In this document: one piece after another, positions 44,327-54,304 of the stretch
Position numbering within the stretch: position 1 is the stretch's first letter
How the letters are laid out: each line of letters starts with the position of its first letter
Source: Eublepharis macularius
Taxonomy: Eukaryota; Chordata; Lepidosauria; Squamata; Eublepharidae
Assembly: GCF_028583425.1 (NCBI RefSeq)
Contig: NC_072796.1
Coordinates: 144,469,464 to 144,533,463 of the forward strand
DNA length: 64,000 nt
Direction of reading: 5' to 3'
Program-made: the position numbers and the translations under genes
Notes under the pieces: model-generated
The model's database searches: none
Seen by the model: the letters and a program-made list of their open reading frames with translations, nothing else
What the model was told of the DNA's origin: nothing

Positions 44327-44650
44327 GGGGAGTGAGCCGTGTTAGTCTGTGGTAGCAAAATCAAAAAGAGTCCAGTAGCACCTTTAAGACTAACCAACTT
44401 TATTGTAGCATAAGCTTTCGAGAATCACAGTTCTCTTCGTCAGATGCCTGATACAGAAACTGGTCAGATATAGAAGGGGAGGGGGGAGGAGGGGAGGAGA
44501 GAGAAGATGCAATTAGGGCGTGAGAGGGGAGGGTGCAACCAAAACATTCCTTTGCTAGTAAATGTAAACATCTCCTTTTGGAGTGGGGATCAGTTGGCTT
44601 GTGTGAGGCTTCAAAGGAGTTTGCCGTGTTAGTTTGTAGCAGCAAAACAG
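44327..44650 (-). mobile_element. Penelope-like element with partial tandem terminal repeats (family 1)
   Basis: The terminal repeat 'gccgtgttagtctgtggtag' at about 44336 recurs as 'gccgtgttagtttgtagcag' at about 44623 in the same orientation. This gives a tandem arrangement typical of Penelope-like elements. Between them lie an intact hammerhead motif (44408-44447) and about 150 bp of purine-rich sequence. No coding region remains. It adjoins the truncated BovB copy. Confidence 0.75.
44408..44447 (-). ncRNA. Hammerhead ribozyme, intact core (family 1)
   Basis: A 40-nt motif on the minus strand. Stem I is GCAT...ATGC, core box CTGACGA, stem II GAGAA-CTGTGA-TTCTC, core box GAAA. The palindromic AGCT follows GAA, so stem III is only two base pairs and would form best between two molecules. 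The cleavage site would be after CTT. All invariant core bases (CTGANGA, GAAA) are present. Penelope-like retroelements are known to carry such minimal hammerheads. Confidence 0.85.
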
Positions 44651-46640
44651 CTAGACCTGCTGGGTGGTTACTAGACTAGTGGCTGACAGCTTGTGAGATC
44701 GTCTGCACCGTAACTGGACTGAGGGCCAGCCACAGGATGCTGATGTTGACAGCGCAGCAGGTGCAGTTCAAAGGAGGAACGCTCGGACGCCCACACGGTC
44801 CACCTGCCTTCCGTTCCACCGGTTGAGAGCAGGCAGCTGGATTTTCAGTGGGCTATTCAGGAGCAGTTCAAGCTTGCTTGTCCAGTTACTTCTTGCATAT
44901 TCAGATAGTCTAGTGTGGTGCAATTTGCCATATTTCGTGCGTGTGTGTTCTTGCACAGCCTGATGGGGTTCCTGATTCCCCCCTCCCCTCACAGACTCGT
45001 CTTTACTGCTGGCAGCTTAGCAGCCGCTCACGTAAACAGCGAGGAGGACGGCCAGCGATTAGAAAGAAAGGCAGTGCTTTCAGCTGCGCTTGGTATGCCT
45101 TCAAGTCTCATCAAGATCATTCCACACATGCATGTTTTTTCACAGCCGTGTGGGAGTCCTAACCGCGCCCCCCCCCCCAACCTTAATTCCTGGGCCATCC
45201 GTGACTCTGGGGCAGAGTCTATTACTTACGCAGGTGTGGATCTGCCTTGCAAAGCAGAAGGAAATGGAACTCGAGCTGTTGACTTCAGTTGACTCCGGAG
45301 GTTATGCCTCTACTTAGGGTGGCCCCGCAAAACGTGGCAAACTGTTTGCAAGGTGATCCTTTCCTAGTAGGGGCTACAGGTGGTGTGCCAACCAAAGTTG
45401 TCTGAGTCAAAGATGCCGTTCTGGCTTCTGCCTGTCTGCTCAAGTATCTTGCCTCAAAGAGAGTTTTAGTGAACAGCTGATAGCTGGAAATCACATTAGG
45501 CCCCAGGAAGACTTCCTTGAGGAGTGCTATAGCAGCGGCCTCGTTCAAGAGGACTGCTGGGAACACAACCTTCTCATTTGTTTATTTTAAAAAATTGTAT
45601 CCCACGCCTCCATCTGTTTGAGACAGTTAAGCATTCAACCTAGCCCCAAATACTAGGATATTAAATCAAAACAAAGGTAAACTTCTACCTGTCTGCAAAT
45701 AACTAAAGCAACATTACAACTTGACAGGAAAACGCCCTGCCCTCCCCCCCCCCCAGAAGGAACACCCCGAACTATACCATAGAGGATGTCCTTCCAGCCT
45801 CCTTCCGGAGCCTTCCGGAGGCCTGGCGCGAGGACAGAAAGATCAGGGCGTGGCTGCAGGAGTTCTCACCTGGGGTCTGGAAGGCACGGAGAAGAGGCTG
45901 TTCCGAGGCCTCAGCGGGGGTGCCTGGTGGTCTGTACTGTCTTTAAAATATGAGGTGCCCAAGTTATGAAGGGCTTTATAGGTTGAGCTGTCAGGGCGAG
46001 TCTTGGACCTCATGATACAGACCCCCAGATTGGTTGTTCTGGGGGTGAATTCGATATCCCCACCTAGTTGTCCAAACTCGGGCACTCGGGCTGCTCTTGG
46101 AACAATGGGAGTATCCCAGGTTGTCTTGGTCCGAGGGCAGGAGAAAGGGAATATTTCGGATGATCTGGTTAGAGCCGCTTCTGGTGGTCCCGCTGAGGGG
46201 ATAGCGTTGACTCAGTAAAATGGCCAGTATATTTGGACTAGATGGGCAACATCCAGTCGCAGAACGGCCCCACCCCTGTTATTCCTGATTCCAGCATCTC
46301 CACTGTGGACGATACTGGAATTGGGGATAGTTGGGGAAGCAGCAGGAGCCCCTAGAGAGGGGGGAGCGCAGCTCAGCGCATCTGCGGCGCTTCAGCCCTT
46401 TTCCCGTTGAAGGGACATTATTTTCTATGGGAAAGAAAATACTGCCCAAAGAAAACAATTGCCACTTAAAGGGCCAAAGCACTGTAGACCAGTCCGGGCA
46501 TCCTGAAAAGGGTTGGTCGCCCTGGCACCCAGATTCAGAGAGGCGCTTTATCCCTTTTCCTCCCTGTCCTGGCTGATGTGTAGCGGGGGCTTCTAAATGT
46601 ATCTTTTTAAAGGGACACTTAATTAGGTGGTTGTTCTGTA
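44651..46640. other. Unassigned sequence in putative FAM83H intron
   Basis: No gene recognised. C runs near 45165 and 45744. A piece of the unassigned repeat of 42140 lies at about 45950-46030. Confidence 0.4.
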
Positions 46641-46857
46641 GCAGTCCTGCTAGCCTGAATTCTGTCACAGGCAATTTAATAGAAACTGTCATTATTAAGC
46701 TGAGGGAAAATCAGTTTGGCTTCTGTAAAGGGAAGGTCCTGCTGCACCAGCCTTTTGGAGTGTTAAATGACAGGAAGCAAAGAGTAGAAATAAGTGGGCA
46801 GTTCTTGCAGTGGAGGGAGGTAAGCAGGGGGGGTCCCACAAGGATCAGTACTGGGAC

Positions 46858-47049
46858 CAGATCCAGAGGAGTTAGCCGTGTTAGTCTGTAATAGCAAAAT
46901 AGTAAAGAGCCCAGTGGCACCTTTAAGACTAACCCACGTTACTGTAGCATAAGCTTTAGAGAACCACAGCTCTCTTCGTCAGATGCATCTGTGGTTCTCG
47001 AAAGCTTATGCTACAGTAACGTGGGTTAGTCTTAAAGGTGCTACTGGAC
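46858..47049. mobile_element. Penelope-like foldback insertion (family 1)
   Basis: A 192-bp insertion into the LINE reverse transcriptase, flanked by the 13-bp duplication TCAGTACTGGGAC (46845-46857 and 47050-47062). The left half is a full minus-strand terminal repeat. The right half is the inverted copy of its end, starting inside stem II of the hammerhead. Removing it and one repeat restores the LINE's continuous sequence. Confidence 0.9.
46947..46986 (-). ncRNA. Hammerhead ribozyme, one core substitution (family 1)
   Basis: Same layout as 44408-44447 with stem I GCAT/ATGC and core box CTGACGA, but the second box reads TAAA in place of GAAA, so the invariant G is lost. Confidence 0.75.
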
Positions 47050-47630
47050 TCAGTACTGGGACTGGTGCTGTTTAATTTGTTCATAAATGACCTGGAACTG
47101 GGGGTGAACAGTGTAGTGGCCGAGTTTGCAGGTGACACAACGCTATTCAGGATGGTGAAAACCAGAACTGACTGTGAAGAGCTCCAAGAGGGCCTCCACA
47201 AATTGGGTGGGGGGGCAGCGATGTGGCAAATGAAGTTCAATGCAGGCAAGTGTCAGGTGATGCACACTGGGACAAAAAAATCCCAACTTCAAACATAAGC
47301 TAATGAGGTTTGAGTGAGACTGAGAAGGAAAGAGACGTCGGGGTCATAGTGGATAGCTCAGTGAAAGTGTCGAGTCGTGTACCGTAGCAATGAAGAAGGC
47401 AAGCCTTATGCTGGGGATTTTTAGTAAAGGGGTTGAAAATAAAACTGGTAATATTATATTGCCCCTGGGTAGATCTACGGTGTGGCCTCATTTGGAATTC
47501 TGTGTGCAGTTTTGGTCACTGTATCCTAAGGAGGACCATTGCAGAGCTGGAAAAAGTACAGTACAGCAACAACCATGACTAGTGGTTTGGAGCACCTTTC
47601 TGTGAGGAAAGGTTGAAGAGTCAGGGGCTT

Positions 47631-49740
47631 TTCATAGAAGCATAAGTTGGAAGGTACCTCCAGGGTCATCTAGTCCAACCCCCTGCACAATGCACGAAAT
47701 TCACAACTATGTCCCTCCCCACACCTCCAGTGACCCTTACTCCATGCCCCAAAGATGGCAAAACACTGTCAGGATCCCTAGCCAAACTGGCCTGGGGAAA
47801 ATTGCTACCTGAACCCAAGGGGGTGATTGGCATTATCCTGGGCATTTAAGAAAGGCCACGAAAGCCAGTTTGGTGTAGTGGTTAAGAGTGGCAGGACTCT
47901 AATCAGGAGAATTGGGTTTGATGCCCCACTCCTCTGCTTGAAGCCATCTGGGTGACCTTGGATCAGTCACAGCTCTCTCAGAGCTCTCACAGCCCCACCC
48001 ACCTCACAGGGCGATTGTTGTTGTGGGGATAATAATAACACACTTCGTAAACCACTCTGAGTGGGTATTAAGTTCTCCTGAAGGGTAGTATATAAATCAA
48101 ATGTTGTTGTTGTTGTTGTTAAGCACTGATGTAACCCTTCCTTCCCTCCCCCTCATGATCTGCCCAGGTTCACAGAATCAGCATTGCTGTCAGGTGGCCA
48201 TCTATCCTCTGCTTAAAAACCTCCAAAGAAAGGGAGCCCACCACCTCCCAAGGAAGTGTATTCCACTGAGGGACCGCTCTGTCAGGAAGTTCTTCCTAAT
48301 GTTTAGCTAAGAATTCTTTAATTTCAACCTTTTGGTTCTGGTCCGACCTTCTGGGCCAGCAGAAAACAACTCCACATCGTCCTCTATATGACAGCCCTTC
48401 AAGTACTTGAAGATGGTTATCGGATCACCTCTCAGTCGTCTCCCCTCCAGGCTAAACATACCGAGCTCCCTCAACCTTTCCTCCTAGGACTTGTTCTCCA
48501 GACCCCTCACCACCTTCATTGCCCTCCTCTGGACACGTTCCAGCTTGTCTATATCCTTCTGAAATTGTGGTGCCCAAAACTGAACACAATACTCTAGGTG
48601 AGGTCTAACCAGAGCAGAGTAGAGTGATACCATCACTTTGTGTGAACTGGACACTCTGCTTCTGTTGATACAGCCCAAAATCACATCTTTCTTTTTAGCT
48701 TCCACATCACACTGCTGACGCATGTTCAGTGTGTGGTCTGCTAAGACCCCTAGATCCTTTTCGCACATGCTACTGCCAAGACAAATCTCCCCCACCCTAT
48801 AATTATGCATTTGATTATTCCTTCCTAAATGCAGAACTTTGCATTTATCTCTTTTGAAATTCATTTTAATTTGTTTTACACCAGTATTCCATCCTGTATC
48901 CTGACTCTGTCTTCTACTGTATTTGCTGCCAATTTAGTATCATCTGCAAATTTAATAAGCATTCCCTCTATTCCTTCATCCAAATCATTTATACAAATAC
49001 TGAACAGAACAGGTCCCAGGACTGATCCCTGAGGCACTCCACTTGTCACTCTTCTCCAAGAGGATGAGGAACCATTTACAACAAGCACTCTTTGGGTGTG
49101 ATCTGTCAACCTGTTACAGACCCACCTAACAGTAATAGGATCCAAACCACATTTTACCAACTTGTCCACAAGGATATTATGTGGAACCTTATCAAAAGCC
49201 TTACTGACATTGAGATAAACTATGTCTACATTCTCTGATCCATCAAGGTAGTAACTTTCTCAAAAAAAAAAAAGATAAGGTTAGTCTGACGAGACTTGTT
49301 CTGGAGAAATCCATGCTGGTTCTTATCAATCATAGCCATCCTTTCTAAATGCCCAAGGACTGACTGTTGGATGATTTTTTCCAAAACTTTTCCAGGTATA
49401 GATGTCAAGCAGACGGGTTGGTAGTTACCTGAATCCTCCTTTTTTCCCTTCTTGAAGATGGGGGCAACATTTGCCCTCCTCCGATCTTCTGGCCCCTCGC
49501 CTGATCTCCAAGAATTCTCAAAAATGGTGGACAGAGGCTCAGAAGTTACATCTGCGAGTTCTTTTCGTACCCTTGGGAGCAACTCATCTGGCCTGAGGAC
49601 CCAGTTCCATTTAAAGAAACTAGGTGTTTACGTACTCCCTCTGTGCTGATCCCAGGCTGTAATTCCCTTCCCCCATCATGTGTTCTGTTATCGCCATGTT
49701 GAGCACCATCTCCCTCGCAAGAGAAGACTGAGTTTAGAAA
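47631..49740 (-). mobile_element. CR1 LINE, reverse transcriptase to 3' end, nested
   Basis: Minus-strand CR1. The 3' tail is at about 47631-47700 (catagaagcataagttggaa on plus). The reverse transcriptase shows RRANVAPIFKKGKKEDSGNY, SRQTNL, then [20 protein letters not shown], the catalytic [15 protein letters not shown], and [20 protein letters not shown]. Stops are present, including a poly(A)-like run at 49261. It interrupts the L3-like LINE (46650-47630 and 49741-50225) and itself carries a SINE at 47862-48120. Confidence 0.88.
47862..48120 (+). mobile_element. tRNA-derived SINE (Sauria-type), well preserved
   Basis: Head 'agtttggtgtagtggttaag' (A box), B box 'gggtttgatgcc', body 'gaagccatctgggtgacctt', then 'caccccacctcacagg'-type segment and tail 'gtatataaatcaaatg' followed by GTT repeats ending at 48120. 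Inserted in CR1 sequence, so it is younger than that CR1. Confidence 0.9.
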
Positions 49741-50225
49741 ACAGATGATGGGGGTGGGGGTGGGGAGGCTGTGATAAATGTTGATAAAATTATGCACAGG
49801 GTAGAGAGGGTGGACAGGGAGAACTTTTCTCTCCCTCCCACAATGCTAGCACTCAGGGGCATCCAAAGAAGCTGATGGGCTGTAGATTCAGGACAGATAA
49901 AAGGAAATCTTGACACGAGCGATGAAGATGTGAAATTTGCCGCTAGAGGATGTAGCAATGGCTACAGGCATAAGCGGCTTTGAAAGAAGACTAGACGGAG
50001 TCATGGAGGAGGGCCCCTCAGTGGCCACTAGCCATGGGGGCTCCAGGGAACCCCCGCGTTCAGAGCCACTCGGCCTCCGGATCCCAGGGGCAGGAGGGGA
50101 CTCCAGGGGCAGGACTGGGGCTCTTTGCCTTGTCGTTGGCTTCCCTTAGCAACTGGGTGGCTGCTGTGTGAGCGAGGAGGCCGGACTGGATGGTGTGATC
50201 CAGCGGGGCTCTTCTTACGTTCTTA
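49741..50225 (+). mobile_element. L3-like LINE 3' end, right part
   Basis: Continuation of the LINE at 46650-47630: 'aaaattatgcacagggtaga', 'acaatgctagcactcagggg', 'aggagggcccctcagtggcc', and the terminal 'gatccagcggggctcttctt' at about 50199-50218. Confidence 0.75.
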
Positions 50226-50735
50226 GGTTATTACTCAGGGTTATTTTTTCTGATATTTATCAAAACAACTTCCTGGTAGTGTATCAGTACTCAAGATACT
50301 TTATGAAAACCGTAACAATGCCCTTCCTAACTGTTTGATACATAATTAAAACAATAATTGTTAAAGTGACCCCCGCCCCCAATCAGATCATTACATTCCG
50401 AATGCAAGAGTGGCTATGCCCCCCCCTCGCACCCCTGCTCTACAAGGGGAGAAGTGAGGGTTGCCTCCTCTCAGAGATTAAGGAATTCCCTGGGTTTCCA
50501 GATCGCTCTCAGGGATTTTGAAAGTCTCAACAGCAATTCTGCTGCAGCCCCACTTACTCCATGTAACTATAGGGGGGGGATAGATGGGGTTACGCCCCAC
50601 CACCTTCTCGCCCATTTCAGATCACCTGCTGTATGGTTTACAAGAGAATTGGGGGACCTGAAAAGGGAGGGGAGGGCTGGAAGAGCGCACCTGAATGAAG
50701 GCTCCTTTTTCATTAAGTAAGTATTCCTATAGTCT
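50226..50735. other. Unassigned intronic sequence
   Basis: Nothing recognised apart from C- and G-rich short runs near 50370 and 50571. Confidence 0.4.
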
Positions 50736-51006
50736 AAAAAATAGTAAAGAGTCCAGTAGCACCTGGTGGCAGGTAGGCTGGGGGAGGGGGCTCAGCCACT
50801 GCCCCCCCACCAGCGGATCAGCTGGGCAGGGGGAGAGTGCTGTTGGCCTGCCTTCTCCTTGCCCAGTTGAGAAGCCCCGAGGCATCTGATGAAGAGAGCT
50901 GTGGTTCTCGAAAACTTATGCCTCAATAAAGTTGGTTAGTCTTAAAGGTGCTACTGGACTTGTTACTATTTTGCAACCACAAACTAACACAGTAAACTCC
51001 TCCGGA
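50736..51006 (+). mobile_element. Penelope-like insertion (family 1) with extra 120-bp segment
   Basis: Flanked by cctatagtct (50726-50735) and cctatagttt (51007-51016). The left inverted arm 'agtaaagagtccagtagcac' is followed by about 118 bp of unrelated GC-rich sequence (50763-50880), then a plus-strand terminal repeat with a hammerhead (50881-50922) and the end 'aaactaacacagtaaactcc'. Confidence 0.75.
50881..50922 (+). ncRNA. Hammerhead ribozyme, near-intact (family 1)
   Basis: A 42-nt motif. Stem I is GGCAT...ATGCC (5 bp), core box CTGATGA, stem II GAGA...TCTC, core box GAAA. The AGCT that follows GAA in other copies is AACT, which weakens stem III. The catalytic core is complete. Confidence 0.8.
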
Positions 51007-51204
51007 CCTATAGTTTGAGAAAGGGATAGTGGTCAGTGCTCGTTTCTAAGACAAATTCATTGGTAAAAGCGAGATGTGGCCAGCGGTGGGTCTGTGTCCA
51101 GCCTTCCTTTCTTGGGAACAGAGATCACACGGTGTGGCGGGGCTACTTCAGGCTCACCTGGATTTGCCATTTTCAGATTTACTACCTCCATCTTTGCTTT
51201 CAGA

Positions 51205-52260
51205 TAGATAAGGGAGATGATTCCCTGCTGATCCTAAATTTTTCTGCAGCCTTTGATATAGTGGATCAACGACATATCACGAAGTGGCTGGAAATGGGAA
51301 GCAAAGGGGACTGCCCTCCTGTGATTACATTCTGTCCTCCCAGTAGCATCCAGAGCTTCCATTGGATAATGGGATGGGATTTGTCTTGTGGCAACCTCAA
51401 GGGGCCAGTTTTCTCATCTGTACTCTTCCGTATTTTTGTCAGGCTGAGGGATGAGATCTGTCGCTTGGGCCTGCCTCCCTCCACCCCCACCAAAGCTGTT
51501 GTGAACGTGTCGGTGTCTGGAAGCGGTGGGAAGTGTTTGGAAGAGCCGTGCTGAGACAGAAGCCCCAGCTGTGGTGCTGGCTGGGGAGGCTGGCCATGTC
51601 TGAGGAGCTGACCTGCCAGCCCTCAGCGGGGTTTATCTTTGGCAGATCACGCAAAGAGTTCAGGGCCCAGTCTTGTTATCGGAAAAGCAGGCTGGTGCAC
51701 TTATTAAGAGCACTTTCTTTCAATTATATTTTGCACGTATGTTTTCCCCTACCGCACTGGGACTGCCCTTAAAGAGTGCAGTGCAGAATATGGCTGCCTG
51801 CCTGATAAGTGTGACAAGCCACTTTGAACATGTGACTGCTGTTCTGACCCTGTTGCATCAACAGCCCCAGTTAAGGTGCTTATTCTTACCTTTTAAGGCC
51901 CTTAATAACCTGGGACTGATATGTCTGAAGGGCCACAACACCCTGTATGAGCCTGTATAGGAACTGCGCTCCTGTCCACATAGCGTGATTGGGCCTTCTC
52001 CTCTGCTTGGGCTACACCTCTTCCAGTTGTGATTCCTGTTACTTGGGGGGGGGGGGTTGGAGAGCCCCTTTTTGCCAGCTTCAGGAGGTTCACCTGGCTA
52101 CCCCTTTCAAGGGGCCTTTCGTTAAGGCTTCTGTGGGGCACTCTGGGGAAGAAGGGACTGAGGGGGCGAAGAGAACGATTTCACTGTGGGCTGTGGTTTG
52201 AAGGACGTTCTGTGCTGTGCATCTTTGTCATGTGGGCTTCCTGTCAGGCACCTTGAATCT
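51205..52260 (+). mobile_element. L2 LINE reverse transcriptase to 3' region, decayed
   Basis: SLLILNFSAAFDIVDQRHIT corresponds to LLDLSAAFDTVDH of L2. It continues through 'ggccagttttctcatctgta' and the C-terminal 'ctgcctgataagtgtgacaa', 'tcaacagccccagttaaggt' and 'tttaaggcccttaataacct'. Many stops. It lies in the putative FAM83H intron. Confidence 0.75.
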
Positions 52261-52264
52261 CATA

Positions 52265-52700
52265 AGGCCAGGGGTCATTTCGTAGAAAAAGAGCTGGAGG
52301 AACTCATTCGCATAACTGATTTGCATATGCCACGCCCCTTGACATCACCGGAAATGTGTCATTGGCATAACTGATTTGCATATGCCACACCCCTTGACAT
52401 CACCTATCCTGGCTGTTTTGGACCCAATCCTGGCCATTCAGGGATGAAATTGGGCCCAAAATGGCAAAAGGGGCAGAAAATGGCCGAAAAGGGGCCCAAA
52501 ATGGTCAGGATCGGGCTGCAAGAGAGTGATGCACCACCCGTCAGAGGCCTGATCCAAGCCATTTCGGCCCCAATCCAGGATGAAACGGGCCCAAAATGGC
52601 CGAGAATCAGGTGGGCGGGGCCACCTGACATGTGACCTCTTTGGGGAACTGCCAGAGCTGCGTTCCTGCGCGTTCCCTCTCAAAATCAGCCCTGCATAAG
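52265..52700. repeat. Unassigned interspersed repeat with tandem duplication
   Basis: Starts 'aggggtcatttcgtagaaaa' with 'agagctggaggaactca' and contains a tandem pair of 'cataactgatttgcatatgc' (52311 and 52364) plus repeated 'gggcccaaaatgg' units (52452, 52494 and 52587). Probably a MITE or SINE family; class unknown. Confidence 0.5.
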
Positions 52701-53575
52701 GCAAAGTATAAATAGCCTAGAAGATTAATTATGGATATACCTGTGAATTAAGCTCAGAAACTAGTTTCAAGAAGAGCATAGTGGTGGTCAGGTAACAGCA
52801 GAGCACGGCATTTTTAATGGAAGATTTGAGTTCCTTACTTTCCAGGGCAATCTTATGTAGAGTATACTACAGTAGTCAAAGGAGAGGATACAGCAGCACG
52901 AATCAGAATAGCTGGGTTAGGTAAGTCTGGACGGGAGGACAATTTCCCAATCAGATGTTATAAACAGAAAACACTTCTGGCCACAATGACATCCTGCTTT
53001 TCTTAAGGCAAGAGAAGGGTTCAAGAGTGTCCCAAACTTTTCATTTGATCTGTCAAAGATAATTTCACCCCATCCAACATGGACATCTGTTTCCCTTTGC
53101 CTCTGTCTTGGCTGGTTTCATTTCAGTTTGTTCGCTTTTAATTATTTGGCTACCATTGCCATATGCACTGGCTTAAGGCAGAGACAGCCGCAACTGGAGG
53201 CTTGGGTAATGACAGATACAGCTGGGTGTCATCGGCATTTTGGTGATGCCCAACTCTAAAGCTTTGACTGGTCTGATTCAGGAGTCTCATGCGAATATTG
53301 GAACACATGCAAGAGTCTGGACGGGGTTGCTCCAGAAGACCACTGCTGGCCTGGTGAGTCACAGTCCGCCCCTGAAAACTCTCTGCCACCAGTCCAGTAG
53401 GAGAGATTGGTGCCACCAGAGTATGCAAAGCCATTCTCTGAGCAGTCCAGTCAGATGGCAGGGTCAATCATGTGAAAGGAAGGAAGGCCAAACAGCTAAT
53501 CGTGGCTGCTACTAAGGGCCAAACTGTGTGACAGCCGCCACGGCCCTGCCCTGTGGCTGCCAGTGCCATTTTAAA

Positions 53576-54290
53576 GCAAAATGATCATGAATATATCAGA
53601 CATTCATACAGTCATACAGAAAGTGTATTCATACAGTCTTGATAATATCTAAACATAATACTTTCAAAAGTCTACAAATTTCTACACAGACTCAATGTCC
53701 CATTAAAGTCTTCTCAGTGACAAACAAACGCTCCAGGTATGTACTGCACGGTAAGTATATGTCCATTTATGACAGTATTTAAAATCTTCTCATGTTCGGC
53801 TTCCGTGTCACTCTCTGGGTTGTATGAAGTACTCACATTGATTCAGGTGATCCCACAGCCCCTGAGGAAGTCGGGATGACAAAATCTGCCATCTAGCCGG
53901 TTGCAGCCGGGGCTGTTTCATGTTGGATCCTTTGTGTAACATCTTATGAGGCACCTGAAAGAGAACAGATAAAGGAACACGAGAAGGATTTAAATACTGT
54001 CATAAATGGACATATACTTACCATGCAATACATACCTGGAGCGTTTGTTATTGAGAAGACTTTCATGGGATATTGAGTCTGTGCAGAAATTTGTAGACTT
54101 TTGAATGTATTATGTTTAAATATTATCAAGACTGTATGAATACACTTTCTGTATGAATGTTTGATATATTCATGATCATTTTGGTTTGATCACATACGAT
54201 TACAGTATATAGAAGTACTTTCTAGTTTCCTGGGTGGGTTTCCACTTCTTTTGCTTGTCTGCACCGGGATTTGCCTTGTGGTTTGCTACA
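53576..54290. mobile_element. 715-bp palindromic element with 14-bp target duplication
   Basis: Inverted arms of about 215 bp (53577-53790 and 53970-54182) with about 90% or better match by eye, a 180-bp centre and a 108-bp right tail. Flanked by AGTGCCATTTTAAA (53562-53575 and 54291-54304). The centre holds CTGAGGA with a short stem GTC-GGGAT-GAC and AAAA (53862-53890), a likely decayed hammerhead. Same architecture and size as 15217-15925, but different sequence. Confidence 0.8.
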
Positions 54291-54304
54291 AGTGCCATTT
54301 TAAA

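Larger units (their letters stand above)
46650..47630 (+). mobile_element. L3-like LINE reverse transcriptase, left part
   Basis: Non-LTR reverse transcriptase: LGLVLFNLFINDLELGVNSV, VAEFAGDTTLFRMV (catalytic FADD reads FAGD), MKFNAGKCQVMHTGTKK, then VWPHLEFCVQFWSLYPKEDH. Interrupted by a Penelope-like foldback at 46858-47049 and by a CR1 from 47631. It resumes at 49741. Confidence 0.8.
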
